A DNA stretch of 64,000 nt from Methanobacterium alkalithermotolerans (lineage in GTDB: Archaea > Methanobacteriota > Methanobacteria > Methanobacteriales > Methanobacteriaceae), in contig NZ_CP058560.1 in NCBI RefSeq assembly GCF_018141185.1, positions 1,364,001-1,428,000 of the forward strand. Reading direction: 5' to 3'. Below are positions 7,409 through 16,503 of the stretch, piece by piece (within the stretch, counting starts at the first letter, position 1; each line of letters starts with the position of its first letter). The notes beneath the pieces are model-generated. The model was given only the letters and a program-made list of their open reading frames with translations, did no database searches and had not been told where the DNA came from. The position numbers and the translations under genes were made by a program.

Positions 7409-8401
7409 TTATTCCAGCAGATTTATCTTATGGCCCTTTTTACCTGCACTTGCTTTATTATAAATTGTCCAGGCGGTGGTAATATCCTGTACAGCTAATC
7501 CGGTGGAATCAAAAATAGTTATATCCTCATCAGACATTCGGCCAGGTATTTTACCGTTAATCACATCCCCTAATTTTCCCTTCAGGTCCTCTTTTTTCAG
7601 GATCCCCTGGGATAGAGGGACATTTATCTCTCCACTATGGCTGGCCTGATCCCAGCAATCAATAAATACTCGGGATTTAACTAAAATTGATGATTCTAAC
7701 TCCTGTTTTCCAGGTGCATCTGCCCCCATGGCATTTATATGGGTCCCGGGAGATATCCATTCACTTTTTATAATGGGATCATCCACCGGGGTTACGGTGA
7801 CCACCGCGTCTTTATTTTTAACCGCATTTTGAATACTGTCCACCGCTTTAACCGGGATATCATATTTTTCTGTCATGTTCCGGGCAAAATTTTCACGGGA
7901 AGAACAGGTACGGCAATACACCTGAGCCTCTTTAATATCCATCACTTCATTAAGGGCCATAAGTTGAGTATAAGCCTGTTTACCTGCTCCTACAATCCCC
8001 ACTATTTCCGAGTTATCCCGGGCCAGGTGTTTGGCCGCTACTCCTCCAGCCGCCCCGGTACGCATATTGGTTATCCAGGTACCATCCATTATGGCCAGGG
8101 GAAAACCAGTTTCAGGATCCACCAGCTCAATTACAGCCATAACCGTAGGAAGATCATGTTTTTGGGGATTCTCCGGGTGGACATTAACCATTTTAACTCC
8201 TGCTTTTCTCATTTCTTCCAGATAACAGGGCATTATTCTGAGATCTCCCTTAAATTCATTAAAATAAAGATATTCTTTAGCTGGCATCTGGATGTTTTTC
8301 CGGGAGTGTTCCACATAGGCGGTTTCCACATCTTGCAAGACGTCTTTCATTTCAACTAGCTGTTTAATTTCACTTTGATTTAGAATAATAGTTTCAGGCA
8401 T
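7409..8401 (-). CDS. ala: Alanine dehydrogenase (ornithine cyclodeaminase family)
   Basis: NAD-dependent oxidoreductase of the OCD/mu-crystallin fold. The 330 residues show the substrate-arginine motif NMRTGAAGGVAAKHLAR (about residues 112-128) and the dinucleotide loop GIVGAGKQAYTQ, followed by NAMGADAPGKQELES and IFDSTGLAVQD, all characteristic of the archaeal alanine dehydrogenase branch. The enzyme interconverts alanine with pyruvate and ammonia; related members deaminate ornithine to proline or reduce cyclic imines. Ribosome site AAGGATG lies before the ATG. Alanine dehydrogenase is the most likely role from family knowledge, but the OCD family is functionally mixed. Confidence 0.85.
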   Translation of the reverse strand: MPETIILNQSEIKQLVEMKDVLQDVETAYVEHSRKNIQMPAKEYLYFNEFKGDLRIMPCYLEEMRKAGVKMVNVHPENPQKHDLPTVMAVIELVDPETGFPLAIMDGTWITNMRTGAAGGVAAKHLARDNSEIVGIVGAGKQAYTQLMALNEVMDIKEAQVYCRTCSSRENFARNMTEKYDIPVKAVDSIQNAVKNKDAVVTVTPVDDPIIKSEWISPGTHINAMGADAPGKQELESSILVKSRVFIDCWDQASHSGEINVPLSQGILKKEDLKGKLGDVINGKIPGRMSDEDITIFDSTGLAVQDITTAWTIYNKASAGKKGHKINLLE

Positions 8402-8509
8402 GATGTCATCCTTCTTAGGGGGTATAAAACCAGGAGGTAGTTTTTGAGTATTATTCCTAAACTTATAAATTTAACTATTGGTGTATAATAGTTCACTTTA
8501 TGAGAATAT

Positions 8510-9214
8510 TCAAATCAGGAAAGGCACTTTCTTTTTATACTCCTCATAGTCTGGATTTTCCTTTAAAATTTCTTCTTCTTCCTTTTTAGAGACCTTTAAA
8601 TACTTATAAATTAATATTGGACTAAAAATCAGGGTTAAAGGAGTGGGCCACCCATAAAACCATCCCAGTATAACCAGTATAAATCCCAGATACTGGGGAT
8701 GGCGACTGTAAGCATAAATTCCTTTATCCACCAGATTATCATCTTTAGAATTACGGTAGAGGGTAATCCAGCTTATGGTAATCAGTAAAGTTCCTCCTAT
8801 GATTAAAATGGAACCATATAACATGGCCAGGTCCATGCCCAGCTCCACCCCCATAAAATTAATTACCAGCAGATTAGGAGGTAGCTGGGTTCCCGGCACA
8901 AAGAAATACTTAGAGGCCAGTAAAATGGTTAAAGGGATCCCATACATTTCCACAAATAAAGAAACAAAAAATGCAGTTACCAGACCATATTCCACCCATT
9001 GGGCTTTCCGGCGATAAGATAATGGTATTAAAAATGCTAAAAAGATTATAATAAAAAAAACCACCACCTGCCACTGTTGGGTGATCACCATGGTTATGAT
9101 ATTACTGCTCAGGTAGACCTGAAAATGCAAATAGAAATCTGAAACAAAAAATAAGGGCACCGAAAGTAGCATAATCAAAAAAATCTTAAAACCCGGATTG
9201 CGCGGTGTTTTCAT
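8510..9214 (-). CDS. Isoprenylcysteine carboxyl methyltransferase-like membrane methyltransferase
   Basis: Membrane protein of 234 residues with about six helices. The C-terminal part carries the ICMT/phospholipid methyltransferase signature: YAYSRHPQYLGFILVILGW (SAM-binding RHPxYxG), then a helix, then KKEEEEILKENPDYEEYKKK, the conserved acidic E..L tail. Such enzymes methylate lipids, amines or isoprenyl cysteine at the membrane using S-adenosylmethionine. An in-frame GTG at 9235 exists, but ATG 9214 (MKTPRNPG) is preferred because the GTG lacks a ribosome site. Substrate is unknown; a lipid or quinone-like head group is a guess. Confidence 0.82.
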   Translation of the reverse strand: MKTPRNPGFKIFLIMLLSVPLFFVSDFYLHFQVYLSSNIITMVITQQWQVVVFFIIIFLAFLIPLSYRRKAQWVEYGLVTAFFVSLFVEMYGIPLTILLASKYFFVPGTQLPPNLLVINFMGVELGMDLAMLYGSILIIGGTLLITISWITLYRNSKDDNLVDKGIYAYSRHPQYLGFILVILGWFYGWPTPLTLIFSPILIYKYLKVSKKEEEEILKENPDYEEYKKKVPFLI

Positions 9215-9459
9215 AGTATCTGACCCTGGACGCACTCTATATTCTTAAGGTAGGAATTTAATTTAATTTAAATCCTTCATGAGCATATATTAACTACATA
9301 TTATAAGAATTATTTTATAAGTTCCATGGTAAATTTATCTATTAGCAACCTTTTATTATCTGGAAAAAGTATAACATATTATTCAACTTAGTAGTCTTAA
9401 GAATCTTATATGATATTATAACCTTCAAAATTCAGTAAGGACATTTATAAGGTGTTATT

Positions 9460-10842
9460 ATGAATATTCTGGAAAAATCAGAATTAATAAAAAATCAGGA
9501 ACTCACAGCCCGGGAAAACGTGGAAAGATTTTCAGAGATAATTGACCAGAAAAACCCTCAAATCAATGCTTTTCTGGAGATTAATAAGGAACAGGCCCAA
9601 AAAAAAGCTCTTGAAATCGATCATCGCCTTAAAGAGGGGGAGAAAGTTGGTAAACTGGCCGGACTGGTTATTGGTATTAAGAGCAATATCAATGTGGAGG
9701 ATTTCACCATATCTGCGGCCTCTCCCACTCTGGAAAACTATCTGGGGAGCTATGATGCGACCGTTGTAAAAAGGATAAAAGAAGAAGATGGCATAATAAT
9801 GGGAATGACCAATATGGATGAGTTTGCTGCTGGTAGTTCTACTGAAAGTTCCTATTATGGTCCTACCAACAACCCGGCTGCACCAGGTTTAATACCCGGA
9901 GGATCCAGTGGAGGGAGTGCTGCTGCTATTGCCGCTGGCATGTGTGACCTGACCCTGGGATCAGATACTGGAGGATCTATTCGTAATCCGGCTTCCCATT
10001 GTGGAGTAATGGGATTTAAACCCACCTATGGTGCGGTGTCCCGGCAGGGATTACTGGATCTGGCCATGAGCCTGGATCAAATCGGGCCTTTTGCTGATGA
10101 TGCATCTGGAATTGCACTTATGCTGGAGAGTATCGCGGGATGGGATCCTCAGGAATGCACTTCCATGGAGTGGGAGGTACCATCTTTTAGTAATCTGGTG
10201 GGTGAAGATGGAAAAGAAACACTAAAAGGAATGAAGCTGGGCATAGTAAAACAATTCCAGGAGGTCACGGATAAGCCCATAGTTAAAATTATTGAAAAAT
10301 CCATTGACCAAATGCAGGAGATGGGGGCAGAAGTAGTGGAATTAAGCTTCGATTATATAGATTTATGCCTGCCTACTTACTACCTGATAAACTATGTGGA
10401 ATTTTTCTCTGCCACCCGAAAGTACGATGGCCGAAAATATGGTTCCAAAATAGAAGAAGTGTGTGGAGATGAAGTACTCCGTAGAATTCACATGGGATCC
10501 TACATATCTCAGAAAGAATTCAGTGGAAAATACTATAAAAAAGCCCTCCAGGCCCGCTCTTTGATCAGAAAAGAAATAACACGGCTCTTGAAGGATGTGG
10601 ATTTACTGGTAGGTCCCACTGTACCTAAACTACCTCATAAGGTGGGAGACACTCTGGAACCTCTGGAAATGTATGCTTATGATGTGCTGACGGTTATGGC
10701 CAATCTGGCAGGTATACCTGCCGGTAGCCTCAAAGCAGGAGAAGTTAAGGGAGTGCCGGTGGGATTGCAAATGCAGGGTAAACCACTGGAAGATGCAAAG
10801 ATTATACAGGCCATGGATGCTTTTGAAAATATAAATAAATAA
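9460..10842 (+). CDS. gatA: Asp-tRNA(Asn)/Glu-tRNA(Gln) amidotransferase subunit A
   Basis: Amidase-signature enzyme that releases ammonia from glutamine for tRNA amidation in the GatCAB complex. The catalytic triad is visible as Lys74 (IGIKSNINVE), Ser149 in GGSSGGSAAAIAAGM and Ser173 in SDTGGSIRNPAS, spaced as in bacterial GatA. The 460-residue length is normal. AAGGTGTTATT precedes ATG. GatB and GatC are not in this window, so the complex is encoded at scattered loci, as is usual in these archaea. The next gene, an amidotransferase fusion, follows after 60 bases and may be cotranscribed. A general amidase is the alternative. Confidence 0.9.
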   Translation: MNILEKSELIKNQELTARENVERFSEIIDQKNPQINAFLEINKEQAQKKALEIDHRLKEGEKVGKLAGLVIGIKSNINVEDFTISAASPTLENYLGSYDATVVKRIKEEDGIIMGMTNMDEFAAGSSTESSYYGPTNNPAAPGLIPGGSSGGSAAAIAAGMCDLTLGSDTGGSIRNPASHCGVMGFKPTYGAVSRQGLLDLAMSLDQIGPFADDASGIALMLESIAGWDPQECTSMEWEVPSFSNLVGEDGKETLKGMKLGIVKQFQEVTDKPIVKIIEKSIDQMQEMGAEVVELSFDYIDLCLPTYYLINYVEFFSATRKYDGRKYGSKIEEVCGDEVLRRIHMGSYISQKEFSGKYYKKALQARSLIRKEITRLLKDVDLLVGPTVPKLPHKVGDTLEPLEMYAYDVLTVMANLAGIPAGSLKAGEVKGVPVGLQMQGKPLEDAKIIQAMDAFENINK

Positions 10843-10902
10843 AACTTATCTCTTAAACCCCCCTATTTTTTTTTAAAATATGACCACTAATAAGGCTAAA
10901 AT

Positions 10903-12414
10903 ATGAAAATCGGACTGGTATATGTTAAAGGAGCGGTTCCTGGTTTTGAAGACTTTGGATTCTTACCAACTCACCTGCTTAAAGGCAATGGTATGGTTAA
11001 AGGCGAAAAAGCCCATAAAGTATTAGATGGCCTGATAATACCCGGAGGCAGTATCATGGAATCAGGAAGCCTGACTGGTGAACTGGGAGAGGAAATCCAC
11101 CGGATGAACCAGGAAGGTAAATTCATTCTGGGTATTTGTTCTGGTTTCCAGGTACTGGCCCAAAAAACAGATATCGGCCGCCGGTCACCCTGTCCCATCA
11201 TAAAAGAAGGTTTAGGGATTCTGGATGTTAGCTTCAGCCCCCTGATAAGCAATGACCAGGTGGAGGCCACCATTGTGGATGAATCTTTTCTAACCCGGGG
11301 ACTGCGTGGAGAAACCATATCTGGATTTCACTGCCATACCTATGGTCAACTGGAAGGAGAAGGCCCAACTATTTTAAAATCAAAAATAAAACGGGTTAAT
11401 TATTCTGATAGCCCTCAGGAAGTAGTTGCTGGTGTAAAAAATCTTGAAGGAAATGTGGTGGGTACCATGCTCCATGGGTGTCTGGATGAAAATCCTGCTC
11501 TGGTTGAAAACATACTGGAATTTTTAGGAGCCAGTGAAAAACAAGTTCAGGGCATTTATAATGATAATAAAGAATTATTAAAGAAAATAAAACAGGAAGT
11601 AGGAATAGAAACAGGATTAAAGCCATCTGAAAATGTTAATAAAACCATGAATAAATTCCGGGAAGGTGCAGATAGGATACCCCCTACTTTAATGATTGCC
11701 AGCACCGGATCAGATTCAGGAAAAACATTCATATCCACTGGCCTGGCCGGAGCTTTATATAAAAAAGGACTTAAAGTAGCTATTTTGAAGGTGGGGCCGG
11801 ATATCCGGGACATAGTACCGGCCCTGTACCTCACCAAGGGAAAAATGGAGAAATATTCCTCCATAAAAATAGGGCATCTGGGCTGGATGGAACTTACTTT
11901 AGCCCTTGAAAATTTAAAAAAGAATCAATTTGATCTGGTTATTATAGAAGGTGTCATGGGAGTCTTCACCGGGATTTTAAATGAAAAAATACCATACTCT
12001 GGGGCAGAAATTGCCCTTGCTGCTAATATTCCAGTTATTATGGTATCCGGGTGTAATAAAGGCGGAATAGAGACTGCTGCTGTGGATGTGGTGTCTCAGG
12101 TTAAGCTCTTAGAAAAAATGGGAATAAAAGTCCCGGGAATAATCCTTAACCGGGTTTATAATCAGGATATCTTCCACCATGTAAAAAAATATATTAAAAA
12201 AGAGACCCGAACCCGGCAGGTAATGGCTTTACCTAAAGTCAAAATGAAACAAAGGGGCACCACCCCGGAGGTGGAAATAAAACTAGAGGAATTTTGTATT
12301 TCTGCACTTAAAACTGCGGAAGAACATCTGGACCTTAATAAAATATTAATGATGGCCCACGAACCTGAATTTAGTGGATACTTAACCCGGGAAGATATTG
12401 AAAACTTTTTTTAA
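10903..12414 (+). CDS. Glutamine amidotransferase / CobB-CobQ-like ATPase fusion, reversed domain order
   Basis: A 503-residue two-domain protein. Residues 1-205 form a CobQ-type glutamine amidotransferase: nucleophile Cys79 in ILGICSGFQVLA, an oxyanion-side IIPGGS, and His191 in TMLHGCLDEN. Residues about 262-503 form a dethiobiotin-synthetase/CobB-like ATPase: Walker A ASTGSDSGKTFIST, VGPDIRDIVPALYL (the VGPDYIDP region of CobB) and VIIEGVMGVFTG. CobB/CbiA and CfbB carry these domains in the opposite order, so this is a related ATP-dependent amidase of unknown acceptor and not standard CobB or CobQ. A corrinoid or tetrapyrrole carboxylate is plausible from the family. It lies downstream of gatA. 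Confidence 0.82.
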   Translation: MKIGLVYVKGAVPGFEDFGFLPTHLLKGNGMVKGEKAHKVLDGLIIPGGSIMESGSLTGELGEEIHRMNQEGKFILGICSGFQVLAQKTDIGRRSPCPIIKEGLGILDVSFSPLISNDQVEATIVDESFLTRGLRGETISGFHCHTYGQLEGEGPTILKSKIKRVNYSDSPQEVVAGVKNLEGNVVGTMLHGCLDENPALVENILEFLGASEKQVQGIYNDNKELLKKIKQEVGIETGLKPSENVNKTMNKFREGADRIPPTLMIASTGSDSGKTFISTGLAGALYKKGLKVAILKVGPDIRDIVPALYLTKGKMEKYSSIKIGHLGWMELTLALENLKKNQFDLVIIEGVMGVFTGILNEKIPYSGAEIALAANIPVIMVSGCNKGGIETAAVDVVSQVKLLEKMGIKVPGIILNRVYNQDIFHHVKKYIKKETRTRQVMALPKVKMKQRGTTPEVEIKLEEFCISALKTAEEHLDLNKILMMAHEPEFSGYLTREDIENFF

Positions 12415-12417
12415 ATT

Positions 12418-13149
12418 CTAATCCTCTATTTCTTCTTCAAATAGATCTTCCCCATCATTGTGTATCTCGATACCATTACTGCCAATACCATAGGATAAAA
12501 ACTGGGTGGGGGTTTTAGTGCTCCTCATTTTTATAATGTCCATCACTCTCTCCCTACGTCCTGTGTAGGGGTTTTCCCGTCGGGCTAATTTTATAGCACC
12601 ATAAACTGAAAAAAGGGCCAGTTCATTGAATTCATGGGATGTGGCTGAGTCGAGTATTAACACCGAGGTAATTCCCCTTTGCTTTAATTCATAAACCAAA
12701 AGATCAAACTGGTTACGGAAATCATAAGGGGTTAACTTAGCAGTATATCCTCCTAAACTATCTATAATCACCACTTCCGTTTCCGGGGGTATGTCATGTA
12801 ATATTTTGGTAAAATTACCCTTCATAGGATCCATATCCATACTGATTTCTGCTTCAGTTATTCTGGCCCGGATCCCGGTTAATTCAATAAAGGTGAGCAT
12901 TCCTTTTTCTTCCAATTCCTGGGTATTCCAACCAAATGAATTAGCCTGCACATGCAAATCATAGGAATCTTCTTCAGCAGTAATATAAGCAGTACTATAA
13001 CCCATATCACAGCTGCTTTTGGCAAACCTCAAACCAAATATTGTTTTCCCACAACCAGCGTCCCCGGTTATAAGAACTGATCTTCCTGCTGGAAAACCTC
13101 CCAATGCCTCGTCTAATCCATCTATGCCTGTTCCAATCCTCTCCATCAT
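12418..13149 (-). CDS. KaiC-like RecA-superfamily ATPase
   Basis: Single-domain KaiC/RAD55-type ATPase of 243 residues. It begins [20 protein letters not shown], the entry typical of archaeal KaiC proteins, followed by Walker [13 protein letters not shown], Walker [13 protein letters not shown] and a C-terminal [16 protein letters not shown] segment. Such proteins are widespread in archaea as signal-responsive regulatory ATPases, for example in motility and transcription control, and are not clock proteins here. The tail is acidic ([12 protein letters not shown]). Two adjacent ATG codons follow GAGGGATGGT; either may be used. Converges with the amidotransferase fusion. Role unknown. Confidence 0.85.
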   Translation of the reverse strand: MMERIGTGIDGLDEALGGFPAGRSVLITGDAGCGKTIFGLRFAKSSCDMGYSTAYITAEEDSYDLHVQANSFGWNTQELEEKGMLTFIELTGIRARITEAEISMDMDPMKGNFTKILHDIPPETEVVIIDSLGGYTAKLTPYDFRNQFDLLVYELKQRGITSVLILDSATSHEFNELALFSVYGAIKLARRENPYTGRRERVMDIIKMRSTKTPTQFLSYGIGSNGIEIHNDGEDLFEEEIED

Positions 13150-13255
13150 ACCATCCCTCTTAATATTTCCATAATTATCAATTTTTCAGTATTTAACTAA
13201 AAGATCATCTAAGTTTTTAAGATTGCTTATTATATTAGGGGATATTAATTCCCTC

Positions 13256-13933
13256 TTAATCTTTTAAATATTTCTTGTAAGATTCTATAACGTCATCCCC
13301 ATTTAAAAATACCATCTTATGCTTTTCGGCATATTTCCGGGCATCAGCAGTACTTAAAGATTCCCCATTTTCATCATCCATCATTTCACAGCAAACCGCC
13401 ACCGGGGTAAGGCCAGCCATCTCCATAAGGGCAATACTCATTTCAGTATGGCCTTTTCTTTTAAGCACATGTCCTTCTGCCGCCCGGAGGAGGGTTACAT
13501 GACCCGGTGCACGGAATAACTTACCTAAATCTGCTTGATTTTCATTTTTACAAAGCTTAGCCAGTTCCTTGATGGTGAAAGCCCGGTCATTATCAGTTAT
13601 ACCGGTGAAGGTTTCCCGATGATTCAGGGTAATTGAAAAGGCAGACTTCTCATCGTAAGGGATGTCCGTTGGCGACAATTCATTTAAAACCGGATATTTT
13701 CCAGCAGCAACTTCCATTATATCGGTCATAAAAGGTATGCCTAATTTTTGGGAGTGTTCTGAGGAAATAGGTACACATACCAGACCCCCGGCATCATTCC
13801 GGATACGGGTCATATGGGCACTGGTCATAAACTCCGCAGCAACAATCATGTCTGTTTCCCGTTCCCGGTTATCATTATCAAAAACTAAAACTATTTCTCC
13901 GTTTCTTAAGGCTTCTAATGCTTTTTGAATCAT
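13256..13933 (-). CDS. ribB: 3,4-dihydroxy-2-butanone 4-phosphate synthase
   Basis: Converts ribulose 5-phosphate to 3,4-dihydroxy-2-butanone 4-phosphate and formate, supplying the four-carbon unit of riboflavin. The 225-residue single-domain enzyme shows the metal/substrate motif NRERETDMIVAAEF (residues 22-35), DAGGLVCVPIS, and GHVTLLRAAEGHVLKRKGHTE (catalytic His and acid). No GTP cyclohydrolase II domain follows, as expected in archaea. GTGATTAT ribosome site precedes the ATG. It lies 64 bases downstream of ribK on the same strand, so the two riboflavin/FMN genes form an operon. Flavins and F420 share precursors, fitting a methanogen's heavy demand. Confidence 0.95.
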   Translation of the reverse strand: MIQKALEALRNGEIVLVFDNDNRERETDMIVAAEFMTSAHMTRIRNDAGGLVCVPISSEHSQKLGIPFMTDIMEVAAGKYPVLNELSPTDIPYDEKSAFSITLNHRETFTGITDNDRAFTIKELAKLCKNENQADLGKLFRAPGHVTLLRAAEGHVLKRKGHTEMSIALMEMAGLTPVAVCCEMMDDENGESLSTADARKYAEKHKMVFLNGDDVIESYKKYLKD

Positions 13934-13997
13934 ATAATCACTTGATAAGTTTTCAAATTAAATAAGGGTTGATTTTTCAAAGAATAAAATATTTTTA

Positions 13998-14372
13998 TTA
14001 GAAAATAAGGCTTACTTCATCTCCATCCCGCAGATGCAGGGTTTTTCTAAGATTATCCCGGGCAATGAATTCTAAAAATTCTTCCGGGTGATGGGTCTTT
14101 ACTGGAAAAATAACCGCCCCTTCCACCTTATCTTCCAGACGTGCTTTAAGCAACAAAACATCTCCAAACTTATCAGAACCATTAATCATCACTGTTTGCT
14201 GTTCTTTAGCTGGCTGGAGATTTTCTAAATTTTCTTCATCAATTAAAATATTTAAAGTTCCTTTAAATGGATTAAAACCTAATATTTCCTTAAACTGGGA
14301 GGAATATACTTCCTGTGACATGAAATACATGCCTTTTTGCGATCCAGATGTAACAAGACCTTTTATTTTCAT
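13998..14372 (-). CDS. ribK: CTP-dependent riboflavin kinase
   Basis: Archaeal RibK makes FMN from riboflavin using CTP in place of ATP. The 124-residue protein matches the free-standing form: KIKGLVTSGSQKGMYFMS, the GFNPFKGTLNILID loop that binds nucleotide and metal, and LRKTLHLRDGDEVSLIF at the end, a cradle-loop barrel. It lacks the N-terminal winged-helix domain found in some euryarchaeal homologues. AGAGGAAGCTATT precedes the ATG. First gene of a ribK-ribB operon. Confidence 0.93.
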   Translation of the reverse strand: MKIKGLVTSGSQKGMYFMSQEVYSSQFKEILGFNPFKGTLNILIDEENLENLQPAKEQQTVMINGSDKFGDVLLLKARLEDKVEGAVIFPVKTHHPEEFLEFIARDNLRKTLHLRDGDEVSLIF

Positions 14373-14620
14373 AATAGCTTCCTCTTAATCCTTAAACAGT
14401 AATAAAATCTTAAGAATTACTATAATTCTAAACCAATTAAAATTACTATACTTATTACCCCATACTATTTAAATAATCATATACCGGTGAGGATATTAAA
14501 ATATGTTATATTTAACTCACATTTAAATGACCCTTACCGGGATGACCTGAAAACTATATCCTCTCTAATGTCTTTTTTTAATTATTCATTTCTTCATCTT
14601 ATCTAAAAATTATTTTATAA

Positions 14621-16219
14621 TCATCTCTCCAGATGAGCTTCTATGGTGGAGAAGATAGGGCCCCGGATATCAATTTGTTTGTTATTTCCAGTGATGTAAT
14701 TTAAAGCCACCTCATCCAGCAGGAGATTAATATCTGATAGCGAACGGGCAATGGTGCTTTTTACTTTAATCTCCTCCCTATTTCCCACCACCATTTCTTC
14801 TATGTGGTAGGCTGCCTGGGCGGCCAGGGATTCCATGTAACTTATCCTGGTAGATATCCCTTTTTCAACCGCCTTTTTAATAAAAGGATTGTCCAGCTGT
14901 CCTTCAGGAGGTATGCCCACAATATTTCCCTGATAAATGTATACCTGGTTTCTAGCAGCAGGGCCCAGTAATCTGGTGTTTTCTTCCTCTTCCCGGGCAA
15001 TCACCTGGATATTTTTTCCTAAAAATTCTCCGGAAAATACCCGAAATTCACAGGGGGATGATGCAGATGCATTTTGATCCCATACCTTCAGAATGAGGTT
15101 CATAAGATTTTTACCATCCTGTGTAGCAGGATAATAATTTATAAAGAGCATGGTGGCCAGATCACGATCAGAAAGTTCCCATTTTCGGTATAATTGGGGA
15201 TAAACCATTTCCCGGATATCCTTTTCCTGATGCAGCACCATAGCCATACGTTCTGCCCCCACACCCAGGTTCATTACTTCTTCTTCAATTCCATACCGGG
15301 CCAGGGCCAGGGGAGAGTACAATCCAAAGGTAGCAATTTCCACCCACTCTTTAAGCAGGGGATGGTAACCATAAACCTCGGTCTGGGTCCCTGGAATGTA
15401 ATACTTGGATTTTTTCTCATCAGGAATATACTTGAATTTTTTAAATCCAAAATATTCCAGCAAACTTTCAGATACAGCTTTTCCCATATCCAGAGAAATT
15501 TCATCATCCACCACAACACAGGAAGCAGAATGATAGGTCATTAAATGACTTGAATCTTCTTTTTGCTCTCTTCTAAAGCACCGGTCAATTGAAAATAATT
15601 TTAAGGGTAATTTGGATCGATTATGTATATTCTGAAGTGAAATAAACCATCCGGAAGTCATATGGGATCGGAGGGTGGTTCTACCAGCCACGGGTTTCAA
15701 CTGCTGAATTTCCGGGAAAACATGTTCCAGCACCCGTAACCCGATATGGTCTTCTGCTTCCAGGGAAGCAGATACATCATGCACCAGGTCGTCCCCACAA
15801 AGTTCCCCTTTTTTATATCCCCGGAATACCTTTTGAAGATCCTTTAAACGATCTTCATTCACTTCCACTCCCAGATTTTCAATTTTTTCTATTTTATCTA
15901 TTCCCAATCCTATATCTGGCCGGGGTAGCCCTGCCAGGTAGAAACAACGGTCCAGCACCGCAGGAGCTTCTGGTCCAAACTGCTGATAAATATGATCTTC
16001 TTCAATAAAAACCGGGTTAATCATTTCACTAAAACCCAATCGTAGATAGGCCTGCCTTATCTCTCCGATGGTATCATATAAAAGGTGAGACTTGCCAGTA
16101 CTGAGCCTCAACCGGGGGTACTGCTGGTCATGGTGGGGTTTTTTTAAAAGTTTTCCACTTTCAACCCAGGCCTTTTCAAAATCTTTTTTAGAAAGTTTAA
16201 TAATCTTTTTTTTGTTCAA
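14621..16219 (-). CDS. sepS: O-phosphoserine--tRNA(Cys) ligase
   Basis: SepRS charges tRNA-Cys with O-phosphoserine, which SepCysS then converts to Cys-tRNA-Cys; this is the methanogen route to cysteine. The 532-residue length matches the family. Class II motifs are visible: HLLYDTIGEIRQAYLRLGF (motif 1 region), SIDRCFRREQKEDSSHL (motif 2) and GLYSPLALARYGIEEEVMNLGVGAERMAM (motif 3, read as GVGAERMAM). It resembles PheRS-alpha and PylRS, but PylRS is shorter and lacks this C-terminal tRNA-binding part. Single gene; the preceding gene is divergent. Confidence 0.95.
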   Translation of the reverse strand: MNKKKIIKLSKKDFEKAWVESGKLLKKPHHDQQYPRLRLSTGKSHLLYDTIGEIRQAYLRLGFSEMINPVFIEEDHIYQQFGPEAPAVLDRCFYLAGLPRPDIGLGIDKIEKIENLGVEVNEDRLKDLQKVFRGYKKGELCGDDLVHDVSASLEAEDHIGLRVLEHVFPEIQQLKPVAGRTTLRSHMTSGWFISLQNIHNRSKLPLKLFSIDRCFRREQKEDSSHLMTYHSASCVVVDDEISLDMGKAVSESLLEYFGFKKFKYIPDEKKSKYYIPGTQTEVYGYHPLLKEWVEIATFGLYSPLALARYGIEEEVMNLGVGAERMAMVLHQEKDIREMVYPQLYRKWELSDRDLATMLFINYYPATQDGKNLMNLILKVWDQNASASSPCEFRVFSGEFLGKNIQVIAREEEENTRLLGPAARNQVYIYQGNIVGIPPEGQLDNPFIKKAVEKGISTRISYMESLAAQAAYHIEEMVVGNREEIKVKSTIARSLSDINLLLDEVALNYITGNNKQIDIRGPIFSTIEAHLER

Positions 16220-16471
16220 ATTTCCACCCTCAAACTGGATTTTAATTTAGAATCAGTATTAATGCTTATAATAAATTATTTCTTTATTAAATATTAAAAA
16301 GTGAAATAATTACTTATGAGTTCATCATGATTTTTAATTAAATCTAAAATGCATGAGTTCACTATTTTTTTTAATGCACTTGAACATTAATTGGTTTTAC
16401 TATCTTTATATTGATTTTCATATCATTATATTTTAAAATTGAGTTTGATTTATCGGGCCATCTATCACAAA

Positions 16472-16479
16472 TTTAAATA
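16472..16479 (+). promoter_or_regulatory. TATA box of a probably leaderless tfrA transcript
   Basis: TTTAAATA is centred 28 bases before the tfrA ATG (16504). Archaeal transcription starts about 25-27 bases past the TATA centre, which puts the start at or next to the ATG. No ribosome site is present in CAATTATCAAAAC before ATG, agreeing with a leaderless mRNA. Confidence 0.5.
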
Positions 16480-16503
16480 CCCATTATCATCAATTATCAA
16501 AAC

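Noticed and set aside
10903..12414. Identity as cobyrinic acid a,c-diamide synthase (CobB/CbiA) or CfbB
   Set aside because: Both domains are present but in reversed order, and the VGPDYIDP motif is changed, so only a related family is claimed.
14621..16219. Possible pyrrolysyl-tRNA synthetase or PheRS alpha
   Set aside because: Class II motifs, the 532-residue length and the host fit SepRS; PylRS is shorter and pyl genes are not seen nearby.
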